In this document: positions 35,466-43,710 of the stretch, piece by piece
How positions within the stretch are numbered: the stretch's first letter is position 1
Layout of the letters: every line of letters begins with the position of its first letter
Translations under genes and position numbers: made by a program
NCBI RefSeq assembly: GCF_001653755.1
Contig: NZ_CP015125.1
Coordinates: forward strand, 60,001 to 124,000
Reading direction: 5' to 3'
Origin: Dokdonia donghaensis DSW-1
Lineage (GTDB): Bacteria; Bacteroidota; Bacteroidia; Flavobacteriales; Flavobacteriaceae
DNA length: 64,000 nt
The notes under the pieces: model-generated
What the model saw: the letters and a program-made list of their open reading frames with translations, nothing else
The model's database searches: none
What the model was told of the DNA's origin: nothing

Positions 35466-36608
35466 ATGGATTTTAGCTTAACAGAAGAACACCTTATGAT
35501 ACGCGACGCTGCTCGCGATTTTGCACGTACAGAATTACTAGACGGAGTAATAGAAAGAGATAACATACAACAGTTTCCTGCAGAACTTGTAAAGAAAATG
35601 GGTGACCTAGGCTTTATGGGTATTATGGTTGATCCAAAATATGGAGGAAGTGGTATGGACGCAATTTCATATGTTCTTGTTATGGAAGAGCTGTCTAAAA
35701 TAGATGCCTCTGCATCTGTAATTGTTTCTGTAAACAACTCATTGGTATGCTACGGTCTTGAAGCTTATGGGTCTGAAGAGCAAAAACAAAAATACCTTAC
35801 TAAACTTGCTACAGGTGAGATGGTAGGTGCTTTTTGTCTTTCTGAGCCAGAAGCTGGATCTGATGCAACTTCACAAGCTACTACAGCAATAGATAAAGGA
35901 GATCATTACGTACTTAATGGTACAAAAAACTGGATTACAAATGGAGGACGCTCTGACGTGTATCTCGTAATCGCTCAAACTGATAGAGAAAAAGGGCACC
36001 GCGGTATCAACGCTTTCATAGTTGAGAAAGGGATGGAAGGTTTTGAAGTAGGACCTAAAGAAGACAAACTAGGTATACGTGGTAGTGACACGCACACACT
36101 ACAGTTTAATGACGTAAAAGTACCCAAGGAAAATAGAATAGGTGAAGACGGGTTTGGTTTCAAATTTGCAATGAAAACACTTTCCGGAGGACGCATAGGT
36201 ATTGCCGCACAAGCACTTGGTATTGCTTCTGGGGCATACGAGCTTGCTCTTAAATATTCTAAAGAGCGTAAAGCCTTTGGTACAGAAATTTGTAACCACC
36301 AAGCTATCGCTTTTAAACTTGCAGATATGTATGTAGAGATAGAAGCTGCACGTCACCTAGTGATGAAAGCCGCTTGGGATAAAGATCAAGGTAACAACTA
36401 TGATCAATCAAGCGCGATGGCAAAGCTTTATGCGTCAAAAGTTGCAATGGAGCAAACAGTAGAAGCTGTACAAATACACGGTGGCAACGGTTTTGTAAAA
36501 GAATACCACGTTGAGCGATTAATGCGTGACGCAAAAATCACTCAGATATATGAAGGAACTAGTGAGATTCAAAAAATTGTAATCTCTAGAAGCCTTATAA
36601 AAGGATAA
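35466..36608 (+). CDS. acyl-CoA dehydrogenase
   Basis: An FAD enzyme of 380 residues that introduces the alpha-beta double bond in acyl-CoA during fatty-acid or amino-acid breakdown. The order of domains is standard: N-terminal helical part (FSLTEEHLMIRDAARDFART), middle beta domain with CLSEPEAGSDA and KNWITNGG, C-terminal helices with RKAFG, QIHGGNGF and QIYEGTSEIQ. The catalytic Glu is the one in YEGTSE. The start is ATG 35466; TTG 35460 is also in frame. It stands alone between its own promoter and a terminator, most like short- or branched-chain members. Confidence 0.95.
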   Translation: MDFSLTEEHLMIRDAARDFARTELLDGVIERDNIQQFPAELVKKMGDLGFMGIMVDPKYGGSGMDAISYVLVMEELSKIDASASVIVSVNNSLVCYGLEAYGSEEQKQKYLTKLATGEMVGAFCLSEPEAGSDATSQATTAIDKGDHYVLNGTKNWITNGGRSDVYLVIAQTDREKGHRGINAFIVEKGMEGFEVGPKEDKLGIRGSDTHTLQFNDVKVPKENRIGEDGFGFKFAMKTLSGGRIGIAAQALGIASGAYELALKYSKERKAFGTEICNHQAIAFKLADMYVEIEAARHLVMKAAWDKDQGNNYDQSSAMAKLYASKVAMEQTVEAVQIHGGNGFVKEYHVERLMRDAKITQIYEGTSEIQKIVISRSLIKG

Positions 36609-36628
36609 TAGCTTACTCCTTATAAATT

Positions 36629-36659
36629 AAAAAAAGCGGCTTAGTGCCGCTTTTTTTAA
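36629..36659. terminator. Bidirectional terminator after the acyl-CoA dehydrogenase gene
   Basis: AAAAAAAGCGGC, loop TTAGT, GCCGCTTTTTTT. It serves the convergent acyl-CoA dehydrogenase and nuclease genes. Confidence 0.92.
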
Positions 36660-36671
36660 TTTACACTTTAC

Positions 36672-37481
36672 TTATCTAAGCTTCCAGCCCTTAGTACTAG
36701 TACTAGATTCTAGTCTATCTTCTACGCTATCTTCAAGTTCTGGAAAGAAGTCTATACCGGTAAGCTTTTCTATCTGATCTACAGAGGTTACAAATGTTTT
36801 AAGAGACTTATTTGATACTTTGTGATTCATTAAAAAGGCAATCATTTTTGCATCTCCTCCAGATTGATCATAAACAATTTTATAAAAGGATTCTGGCACG
36901 GTAACTCCTTCTGTACCTATGGCGCCCATTTTATCTTTTAGTATACCACCAGTCACTACATAAACTCCATCATACTTCTTTGCCCAATAGCGCACTTGCT
37001 GCTCAAGTTCATTCCAGATACCCGCATTAAAATCGTGCCTTTGCGGACTAATATTACTTGTCAAAAAAGTTTCTTCATAAGCCTCTTTACTAAACTCCCT
37101 ATCACCTGCTGGGCATAAATGCCCACGATCATATCCAGATTTTTTATAATTACGCCAGTGTGCAGACTCTGTCTCAACTTGAGGGTCTACCTCAAAATAT
37201 GGACGTTTAAAGTCATTATTTACAATGTGGCTTTTTTTAAGTTCGTAAGCAACCCACTCTGCTTGTTCATCGCGCTCGCTGTAACTCAATGAGTAGTAGT
37301 TGTGATGTACAACTTGCCCCGTGGTAGATGTAGGTAAAAAATAGGTGTTTGTCGTAGCCTTAGGCTGTCTACCCTCTTCTATCATAGGAGCATCTACAGC
37401 CTTATTTGCATAGTTTTCAAATACATACCAAACAAGTGTAAAAACAATAACTAGTAACGGATAGGTGTATTTTCTTTTCAT
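36672..37481 (-). CDS. DNA/RNA non-specific endonuclease, membrane-anchored or secreted
   Basis: A 269-residue nuclease of the NUC1/beta-beta-alpha-metal type. An N-terminal hydrophobic segment (YPLLVIVFTLVWYVFENY) acts as signal or anchor. The active-site motif is YDRGHLCPAGDR, with the His general base, and the metal Asn is expected in TSNISPQRHDFNAGIWNELE. It would degrade nucleic acid outside the cytoplasm, perhaps for nutrients. It is co-oriented with the downstream side of a permease and protease gene pair, 9 bp from the permease. Confidence 0.93.
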   Translation of the reverse strand: MKRKYTYPLLVIVFTLVWYVFENYANKAVDAPMIEEGRQPKATTNTYFLPTSTTGQVVHHNYYSLSYSERDEQAEWVAYELKKSHIVNNDFKRPYFEVDPQVETESAHWRNYKKSGYDRGHLCPAGDREFSKEAYEETFLTSNISPQRHDFNAGIWNELEQQVRYWAKKYDGVYVVTGGILKDKMGAIGTEGVTVPESFYKIVYDQSGGDAKMIAFLMNHKVSNKSLKTFVTSVDQIEKLTGIDFFPELEDSVEDRLESSTSTKGWKLR

Positions 37482-37490
37482 TAATAAAAT

Positions 37491-38591
37491 CTAGTTTTTT
37501 ACATCTAGTGCATCCCTAAGAGCGTTACCTACAAGCATAAATGCCATTACAAGTAACATTATCGCAATACCTGGGATGATGGCAAGATACGGCTTCCCGA
37601 GGATGATATAACTATAGTGATCTTTAATCATAGCTCCCCAGCTGGGTGTAGGTGGTTGTGCTCCTATACCTAAAAAACTCAATCCGCTTTCTATAAGGAT
37701 AGCTCCTGCAAAGTTTGCTGCCGAAATCACTATGAGCGGCGCTATAACATTAGGCAAAATATGCTTTATAATAATACGTCCATCTTTATACCCTAGTGCT
37801 CTTGCTGCAGTAACATATTGCATTTGTTTTACACCCATCACCTGCCCTCGTACAACACGAGCCACCTCAACCCACATTGTAAGACCTACCGCGATAAAAA
37901 CTTGCCAGTACCCCTTACCTAGAGCAAGAGTAATTGCAATAACAAGAAGCAAGGTTGGGATAGACCAGGTCACATTAATAATCCACATAATAGCGGCATC
38001 TACTTTTCCGCCAAAATACCCTGCTATCGACCCCATAAAGAGCCCTATAATAAGTGATATAAAAACCGCTACAAAACCTATAGAAAAAGAGATTCTCGCA
38101 CCTATGAGCATCCTACTCAAAAGATCGCGACCGTACTTATCTGTCCCTAGTATAAATGTACGTGGTGCTATGTACGCTTTCGCGAAAGCGTTATAATCTT
38201 CAACCCCATTTACAGTAACTTTTTTTGGTAAACCCACCACTCCGTCACTCATATACGGGGTATATGTGATACCATCGTTCTCTAAATTATAATCTGCTAT
38301 AGGTATTTCTGTGTCTGAATTATAACTACCCGAAAACCATTTAGAAATAAATGATTGCTTTACCTTTAAATCACTTGGGATTGTAAGGATATCTACTGTA
38401 AAGCCGGGCGGCTGTGAGTGGATAGAGAGGTGCATCTGGTTTGCATTCTCACTACTATCTGGAGCGATCACATAAGCAAATAAAGCAGCTAGACCGCACA
38501 ATATAATATACACCAAACTCAAAACGCCCCAAAAATTTCTTTTAAATTTTTGGAGCGCTAGGCTTGTTAATGAATTTGCTCTTTGCGACAT
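37491..38591 (-). CDS. ABC transporter permease, DppC/OppC type
   Basis: A 366-residue inner-membrane permease of the peptide/nickel group. An N-terminal helix near residue 30 is followed by a periplasmic insert (about 45-150) and then five membrane segments. The family coupling loop is visible around MQYVTAARALGYKDGRIIIKHILPN. The C-terminus has ESGLSFLGIGAQPPTPSWG, characteristic of DppC/OppC. No partner permease, ATPase or binding protein is nearby, so the other subunits must be elsewhere. A palindrome copy in the periplasmic insert reads YNAFAKAY. It starts 4 bp after the protease stop. Confidence 0.92.
   Translation of the reverse strand: MSQRANSLTSLALQKFKRNFWGVLSLVYIILCGLAALFAYVIAPDSSENANQMHLSIHSQPPGFTVDILTIPSDLKVKQSFISKWFSGSYNSDTEIPIADYNLENDGITYTPYMSDGVVGLPKKVTVNGVEDYNAFAKAYIAPRTFILGTDKYGRDLLSRMLIGARISFSIGFVAVFISLIIGLFMGSIAGYFGGKVDAAIMWIINVTWSIPTLLLVIAITLALGKGYWQVFIAVGLTMWVEVARVVRGQVMGVKQMQYVTAARALGYKDGRIIIKHILPNVIAPLIVISAANFAGAILIESGLSFLGIGAQPPTPSWGAMIKDHYSYIILGKPYLAIIPGIAIMLLVMAFMLVGNALRDALDVKN
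38176..38189. repeat. GCTTTCGCGAAAGC palindrome, exact copy in the permease gene
   Basis: Read on the minus strand as AFAKA in the periplasmic insert. Confidence 0.95.
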
Positions 38592-38594
38592 TTA

Positions 38595-40748
38595 TTAATC
38601 CTTAATAGTCACAAGCTTATCTTTTCTAATATTGTTGATTTTTAAATCATTAAGCACATTGAGTGCCTCTTCTACATAAGCGTCTTTTGCTAAATTTTTG
38701 TGCCAGCGCTCACGCTTTTCTTGAAGAATAGTGTCTTTTTCAAAAAGTTGCTGCTCATACGGTAGGGACTCATAAGTGAGCTTTGTATCGTAATCATCTA
38801 TAGAATCAAACTTCTTTGCAAAAGCTTCGCTTTTTGCAAGTCTAGCTTTGTATTTATCATAGTTGAGCGACCACTCTTTATCATCGCGACGTTCTTTAAT
38901 CCACTTTGCATACTCATCTACTAGTTGTAAATGCTCGCTTTTAGACATACGCTCGTTACTGTTTTCGATAGTTTGCTCAAAGTCTACATAACCATCCCAC
39001 ACATCATAATCTGCAGCTTTTATTTTATCCCAAGGAAGTGGATTTTCTTGATCACGCTCGCCTATATCTACATATGTAAAACGATCTGGAACAACTACGT
39101 CACTCTTTACTCCTTCTAGCTGTGTTGACCCTCCGTTTACTCTATAGAATTTTTGAGTTGTAAGTTTAAGAGCTCCTAGATCTCCATAAGGATTTTTACG
39201 CAGGTAAGAATTAAGGTCTGCTACATTTTGCACAGTTCCTTTACCGTAGGTCTGTTTCCCTCCTATAATAATGGCTCTTTTATAATCTTGCATTGCTGCA
39301 GCAAGTATCTCACTGGCAGATGCAGATATCTCGTTTACTAAAATCACAAGAGGTCCATCCCATAACACAGACGAGTCTCTATCTTCTAATACTTCTGGCT
39401 CATCACCATTGGAAGCTACTTGCACAATAGGACCGTCTTTTATAAACAGACCGGCTATATCTACCACAGTTTTAAGCGATCCCCCGCCATTGTTTCTAAG
39501 ATCTATCACAAGTCCCTCTACACCTTCTTCTTTAAGGCGTTCTATCTCCTTCTTTACGTCACTTGCGGCATTCTTTTCTTTATAATCATCCATCGTAAAG
39601 TAAAACTTAGGCAGGTTTACAATACCGTATTTTTTACCATCTTTTACGACCTCTGCAGACTTTGCATAGGTTTCTTCTAGCTCTACTATGTCACGTTCTA
39701 TAGTAATCTCTTTTGTACTACCATCTAGCTTAGTCTTTACCGTAAGGATTACTTTAGTTCCCTTTGGACCTTTTATAAACTCTATCGCATCTTGAAGACG
39801 CATACCTACAATGCTTAGAGCGTCTTTTTCATCTTCTTGACGTACTTTCATAATGATATCACCCTCACGCAGCTCATCACCTCTCCAGGCTGGACCACCA
39901 GAAATAATATCTGTGATACGCACTTCGCCTCCCTTTTTTTGAAGTCTTGCACCTATCCCTTGAAACTGACCACTCATTTGTGTGTCAAAACGATCTTTTG
40001 CTACTGGTGCAAAATAGTATGTGTGAGGGTCAAACTCCTCTACTATTGCATTTAAGAAAATTGCAAACCAATCTTTGCGCTCAAGTTCTAGTGTAAATTC
40101 AAAAAACTCCTTTGTATTGTCTGCTACTTCTTCTCGTGCTTTTATCTCAAGCTCTTCATTAGAAAGGATCTCTTTTGGCTCAGCTGCTTCTTTATCATCT
40201 CCTTCTTCGTCTACCTTTTCTTGATCTTCTCTTAAATCATAGTAAGAGCTAAGCGCATTAAGCTTAAGCTGCTGTCTCCATCTATTTTTAAGCTCTTTTT
40301 TGTTTTTTGCAAAAGGTTGCTTTTCATATTCTGTATTAAGAATCTCTTCCTTCTCAAAGTCAAAAGGCTTTTTAAGAAGCTCTTCTTGAATTTTATTTGC
40401 CTCCTCGGTACGTTCTATAAGACGGTTGTAAGTAAGATCAAAAAATGACAAATCTTTATCTCTTATCGCATCATCTATTTGTGTTTTATACTTTTCAAAC
40501 TCTTCTATATCTTTTTTGTAGAAAAAACGACGATATGGATCTAGCGCGTCTATGTAATCATCAAAGACATTTGCAGAAAACTCATCATTTATATCTTTTG
40601 CATCGTAATGACCTCGCTCGAGTAAGTAAGCAATAAGATCTAATAGGGTTTTATCTTTATCTGGATCGTCAAACGACTTTGTAGTAAAACTGCAACTCGC
40701 AACTGAAAACAACAGTAACAGCGCTATTAATTTTAAATTCCTCTTCAT
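38595..40748 (-). CDS. carboxy-terminal processing peptidase (Tsp/Prc type)
   Basis: A periplasmic S41 protease of 717 residues. The N-terminal signal has a lipobox-like LLFSVASC, so it may be a lipoprotein. A long N-terminal helical region, a PDZ domain (around GGPAWRGDELREGDIIMKV) and the catalytic domain follow. The Ser-Lys pair is expected in NEISASASEILAAAM and GKQTYGKGTVQ. A C-terminal Tsp-type domain ends the protein. It degrades or trims misfolded envelope proteins by their C-termini. I start at ATG 40748; a GTG at 40766 is also in frame. Confidence 0.94.
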   Translation of the reverse strand: MKRNLKLIALLLLFSVASCSFTTKSFDDPDKDKTLLDLIAYLLERGHYDAKDINDEFSANVFDDYIDALDPYRRFFYKKDIEEFEKYKTQIDDAIRDKDLSFFDLTYNRLIERTEEANKIQEELLKKPFDFEKEEILNTEYEKQPFAKNKKELKNRWRQQLKLNALSSYYDLREDQEKVDEEGDDKEAAEPKEILSNEELEIKAREEVADNTKEFFEFTLELERKDWFAIFLNAIVEEFDPHTYYFAPVAKDRFDTQMSGQFQGIGARLQKKGGEVRITDIISGGPAWRGDELREGDIIMKVRQEDEKDALSIVGMRLQDAIEFIKGPKGTKVILTVKTKLDGSTKEITIERDIVELEETYAKSAEVVKDGKKYGIVNLPKFYFTMDDYKEKNAASDVKKEIERLKEEGVEGLVIDLRNNGGGSLKTVVDIAGLFIKDGPIVQVASNGDEPEVLEDRDSSVLWDGPLVILVNEISASASEILAAAMQDYKRAIIIGGKQTYGKGTVQNVADLNSYLRKNPYGDLGALKLTTQKFYRVNGGSTQLEGVKSDVVVPDRFTYVDIGERDQENPLPWDKIKAADYDVWDGYVDFEQTIENSNERMSKSEHLQLVDEYAKWIKERRDDKEWSLNYDKYKARLAKSEAFAKKFDSIDDYDTKLTYESLPYEQQLFEKDTILQEKRERWHKNLAKDAYVEEALNVLNDLKINNIRKDKLVTIKD

Positions 40749-40895
40749 AAAATTCAGTATTTTCACGTAACTAGCAATTTACATTAAAAATTGTGCCACA
40801 AAAAGAGCTGCGGTCGTAATCTTTTGTTAAACCCCGCCAGCACACTTATTAATGTACAATTTACGTATTTTCGTATATAGAACACAACTCCTGCT

Positions 40896-41669
40896 ATGAA
40901 CAAAAAACCACTTATACTGATTACTAATGATGATGGCATCACCGCACCCGGCATACGCAACCTTATAGATGTGATGCTCAACATAGGTGATGTGGTTGTA
41001 GTTGCTCCAGATAGCCCACAAAGTGGGATGGGGCACGCCATTACTATAAACGACACACTCTATTGCGACCCAGTAAAACTAGATCCAGATGCTACACACA
41101 AAGAGTACACTTGTTCTGGAACCCCTGCAGACTGTGTAAAACTTGCAAACCAGCAAATTCTCACCCGCAAACCAGATATTTGTGTAAGCGGCATTAATCA
41201 CGGCAGTAACTCAAGTATCAATGTTATATACAGCGGCACGATGAGTGCTGCAGTAGAGGCCGGTGTAGAAGGCATCCCAGCAATAGGGTTTTCCCTTTTA
41301 GATTATAGCCACGATGCAGATTTTGAACCTGCAAAAAAATATGTAGAACGCATCACAAGACAAGTTCTCAAAAACGGCTTACCTAAAGGCATCGTTCTAA
41401 ACGTAAATATCCCAAAATTACCTGCAGATAAAATTAAGGGCACCAAAGTGTGTCGCCAGGCAAAAGCACAATGGGTAGAAGATTTTGACAAGCGCACAAA
41501 CCCTATGGGCAGAGACTATTACTGGCTCACGGGCGAGTTTGTAAATCAAGACAAAGGTGAGGATACAGATGAGTGGGCACTATCACAAGGCTATGTTTCA
41601 ATTGTACCGGTGCAATTTGATCTTACGGCACATCACTTTATTCAAGAACTTAATGAGTGGGAAGGATAG
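40896..41669 (+). CDS. surE: 5'/3'-nucleotidase SurE
   Basis: A metal-dependent phosphatase acting on nucleoside monophosphates in stationary-phase or stress metabolism. It has 257 residues. The N-terminal active site ILITNDDGITAPGI carries the paired Asp, and SPQSGMGHAIT, CSGTPADCVKLA and SGINHGSNSS complete the family pattern. It is divergent from the protease gene and leads the co-directional run to comEC. Two palindromes follow its stop. Confidence 0.97.
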   Translation: MNKKPLILITNDDGITAPGIRNLIDVMLNIGDVVVVAPDSPQSGMGHAITINDTLYCDPVKLDPDATHKEYTCSGTPADCVKLANQQILTRKPDICVSGINHGSNSSINVIYSGTMSAAVEAGVEGIPAIGFSLLDYSHDADFEPAKKYVERITRQVLKNGLPKGIVLNVNIPKLPADKIKGTKVCRQAKAQWVEDFDKRTNPMGRDYYWLTGEFVNQDKGEDTDEWALSQGYVSIVPVQFDLTAHHFIQELNEWEG

Positions 41670-41676
41670 TAATTAC

Positions 41677-41690
41677 GCTTTCGCGAAAGC
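41677..41690. repeat. GCTTTCGCGAAAGC palindrome, exact copy
   Basis: Lies 8 bp after the surE stop codon. Confidence 0.95.
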
Positions 41691-41709
41691 GCATCTATTC
41701 CCTTTAAAA

Positions 41710-41723
41710 CTTTTCGCGAAAGC
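41710..41723. repeat. Palindrome near-copy beside the exact copy
   Basis: CTTTTCGCGAAAGC, two mismatches. It starts 19 bp after the exact copy and ends 9 bp before the next ATG. This is the only place in the window with two copies side by side. Confidence 0.8.
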
Positions 41724-41732
41724 GGAATAATT

Positions 41733-42020
41733 ATGAAAAAAGATATTCTCATAGGCATCATCATAGGACTACTAGCAAACACCATAGGCGTTCTTATTTT
41801 TTCCTTTTACATAGGCACAACACAAGACCGCACACTTACTAATGTATTACAAACCGCCCTGGCAGAGGGAAGACTTGGTAAAATTATAGCTATAGGTGCT
41901 GTTCTTAATCTAGTAGCGTTTTTTGGACTACTTAGACAAGGGCAAGATGCGCGAGCAAGAGGAGTACTGCTTATGACCATCGCTATGGCTTTTGTGACAA
42001 TGATATTAATGTTTAGTTAA
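41733..42020 (+). CDS. small membrane protein of unknown function
   Basis: 95 residues with three likely membrane helices: about 5-27 (LIGIIIGLLANTIGVLIFSF), 52-68 (IIAIGAVLNLVAFFGLL) and 78-94. I do not recognise a named family. It is real on context: it lies between surE and lpxB in the same direction, and its stop overlaps the lpxB start (TAATG). A role in envelope or lipid A work is possible only by association. Confidence 0.82.
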   Translation: MKKDILIGIIIGLLANTIGVLIFSFYIGTTQDRTLTNVLQTALAEGRLGKIIAIGAVLNLVAFFGLLRQGQDARARGVLLMTIAMAFVTMILMFS

Positions 42021-43141
42021 TGAAGTATTACATTCTTGCCGGTGAGGCTAGCGGAGATTTGCACGGTTCAAATCTTATGAAAGCCTTGTATAAACAAGAT
42101 CCTGAGGCAGAGATACGCTTCTGGGGTGGTGATCTTATGCAAGAGGTGGGCGGTACTCTAGTCACACACTATAAAGAAAGAGCCTTTATGGGCTTTATGG
42201 AGGTGATTACCAACCTCCGTAAAATTAGTGGACTCATAAAAGAATGTAAAAGAGACATTGCTCGTTTTGAGCCAGATGCTCTTATTCTTATAGATAATAG
42301 TGGTTTTAACCTTCGTATAGCAGAGTGGGCACACCCACTAAATGTCACTACACATTATTATATAAGCCCTCAAGTGTGGGCCTCACGATCTGGTCGTGTT
42401 AAAAAAATTAAGGCCTGTGTAGATCATATGTATGTCATTTTACCATTTGTAAAAGATTTTTATGACACCTACGATTATGATGTAAACTTTGTAGGACACC
42501 CACTACTTGATGCTGTGGCAAACAGAGAGCAAGCAGATGCTGTGACATTTGCACAAGAGCATAATCTTGATGAACGCCCTATGATTGCCCTACTTCCTGG
42601 TAGCCGCACACAAGAAATCAATGCGATGCTGGAGGTGATGCTTAGTGTTATACCCAACTATCCAGACTATCAATTTGTGATTGCAGGCGCGCCTAGCCAA
42701 GAAGCCTCTTTTTATGAGTCATTTTTAAAAAATCACGATGTACAACTCGTGATGAATAAAACCTATGACATACTAAGCTTTGCAAACGCTGCTCTTATTA
42801 CTTCTGGTACCGCGACACTTGAAGCTGCCATCTTTAAAGTGCCGCAAGTAGTATGCTATAAGGCAAATGCGGTTTCTTACAGTATTGCAAAACGTATTAT
42901 AAAAACCAAATACATCTCACTTGTAAATCTTATTATGGATAGAGAGGTTGTAAAAGAACTTATACAAGGAGACCTTAACACAAAAAACCTCAAGCACGAG
43001 CTAGATAAGATTACAAACGACTCGTATAGAGAGCAACTGTTTACAGACTATTTTGAACTAGAGAAAAAACTGGGTGGTGCTGGTGCTAGTGATAAAACTG
43101 CAAAACTTATTGTAGATATCACAAATAGCGAAAACAACTAA
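42020..43141 (+). CDS. lpxB: lipid-A-disaccharide synthase
   Basis: Joins UDP-diacylglucosamine and lipid X to make the lipid A disaccharide at the inner membrane. The protein has 373 residues. The family N-terminus ILAGEASGDLHGSNLMKAL is clear, with FMGFMEV, IDNSGFNLRIA, YYISPQVWASRSGRVKKI and LPGSRTQEI following in order. The GT-B C-terminal half has SGTATLEAAIFKVPQVVCY. Its ATG overlaps the stop of the small membrane protein, so the genes are coupled. Confidence 0.97.
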   Translation: MKYYILAGEASGDLHGSNLMKALYKQDPEAEIRFWGGDLMQEVGGTLVTHYKERAFMGFMEVITNLRKISGLIKECKRDIARFEPDALILIDNSGFNLRIAEWAHPLNVTTHYYISPQVWASRSGRVKKIKACVDHMYVILPFVKDFYDTYDYDVNFVGHPLLDAVANREQADAVTFAQEHNLDERPMIALLPGSRTQEINAMLEVMLSVIPNYPDYQFVIAGAPSQEASFYESFLKNHDVQLVMNKTYDILSFANAALITSGTATLEAAIFKVPQVVCYKANAVSYSIAKRIIKTKYISLVNLIMDREVVKELIQGDLNTKNLKHELDKITNDSYREQLFTDYFELEKKLGGAGASDKTAKLIVDITNSENN

Positions 43142-43174
43142 CTTATAAGATCACTCTAAATCTCATAGCTACTT

Positions 43175-43648
43175 ATGAAACAGTTTCTTGCCGCATTATC
43201 TCTACTACTATTATTTAGCTCTTGTGGTAGTTCAAAAAGAACCACTGTAAAAGACATAAGTACTACAAAAACAGAGCGCATTATAAAGCAGGCGCAAGCA
43301 TTTTCTGGTACTCGTTATAAATTTGGCGGGACTACGCGCAAGGGTATGGATTGCTCTGGTCTTATATATGTGGCTTTTCAAAAAGAAAACATTGTTTTGC
43401 CTAGAGTGTCAAGAGATATGGCACAACGAGGCAAACCCGTAAAAAATAAAGATATTGACAAAGGTGATCTCTTATTTTTTAGAACTTCAAAAAGTGGAAA
43501 ACGCATAAACCACGTAGGCCTAGTAACAAAGGTAGATGGCGATGACATCTATTTTATACACGCCACTACCTCAAAGGGTGTACTTACCTCAAATCTTAAT
43601 GAGCGTTACTGGAATCGTGCTTATGTAATGGCGAGACGTGTCCTCTAA
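43175..43648 (+). CDS. C40 family (NlpC/P60) peptidase lipoprotein
   Basis: A 157-residue cell-wall hydrolase. The signal peptide ends in lipobox LLFSSC, so it is a lipoprotein. The NlpC/P60 domain has the catalytic Cys in KGMDCSGLIYVAF, the His in INHVGLV and a third polar residue, probably His in FIHATTSKGV. It should cleave peptide stems of peptidoglycan. It sits between lpxB and comEC. Confidence 0.94.
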   Translation: MKQFLAALSLLLLFSSCGSSKRTTVKDISTTKTERIIKQAQAFSGTRYKFGGTTRKGMDCSGLIYVAFQKENIVLPRVSRDMAQRGKPVKNKDIDKGDLLFFRTSKSGKRINHVGLVTKVDGDDIYFIHATTSKGVLTSNLNERYWNRAYVMARRVL

Positions 43649-43710
43649 AACATAATTTACTATCTTTCAGACAATTAATACTTGTAAAAAGCGAGTATTT
43701 ATAGTTATCT

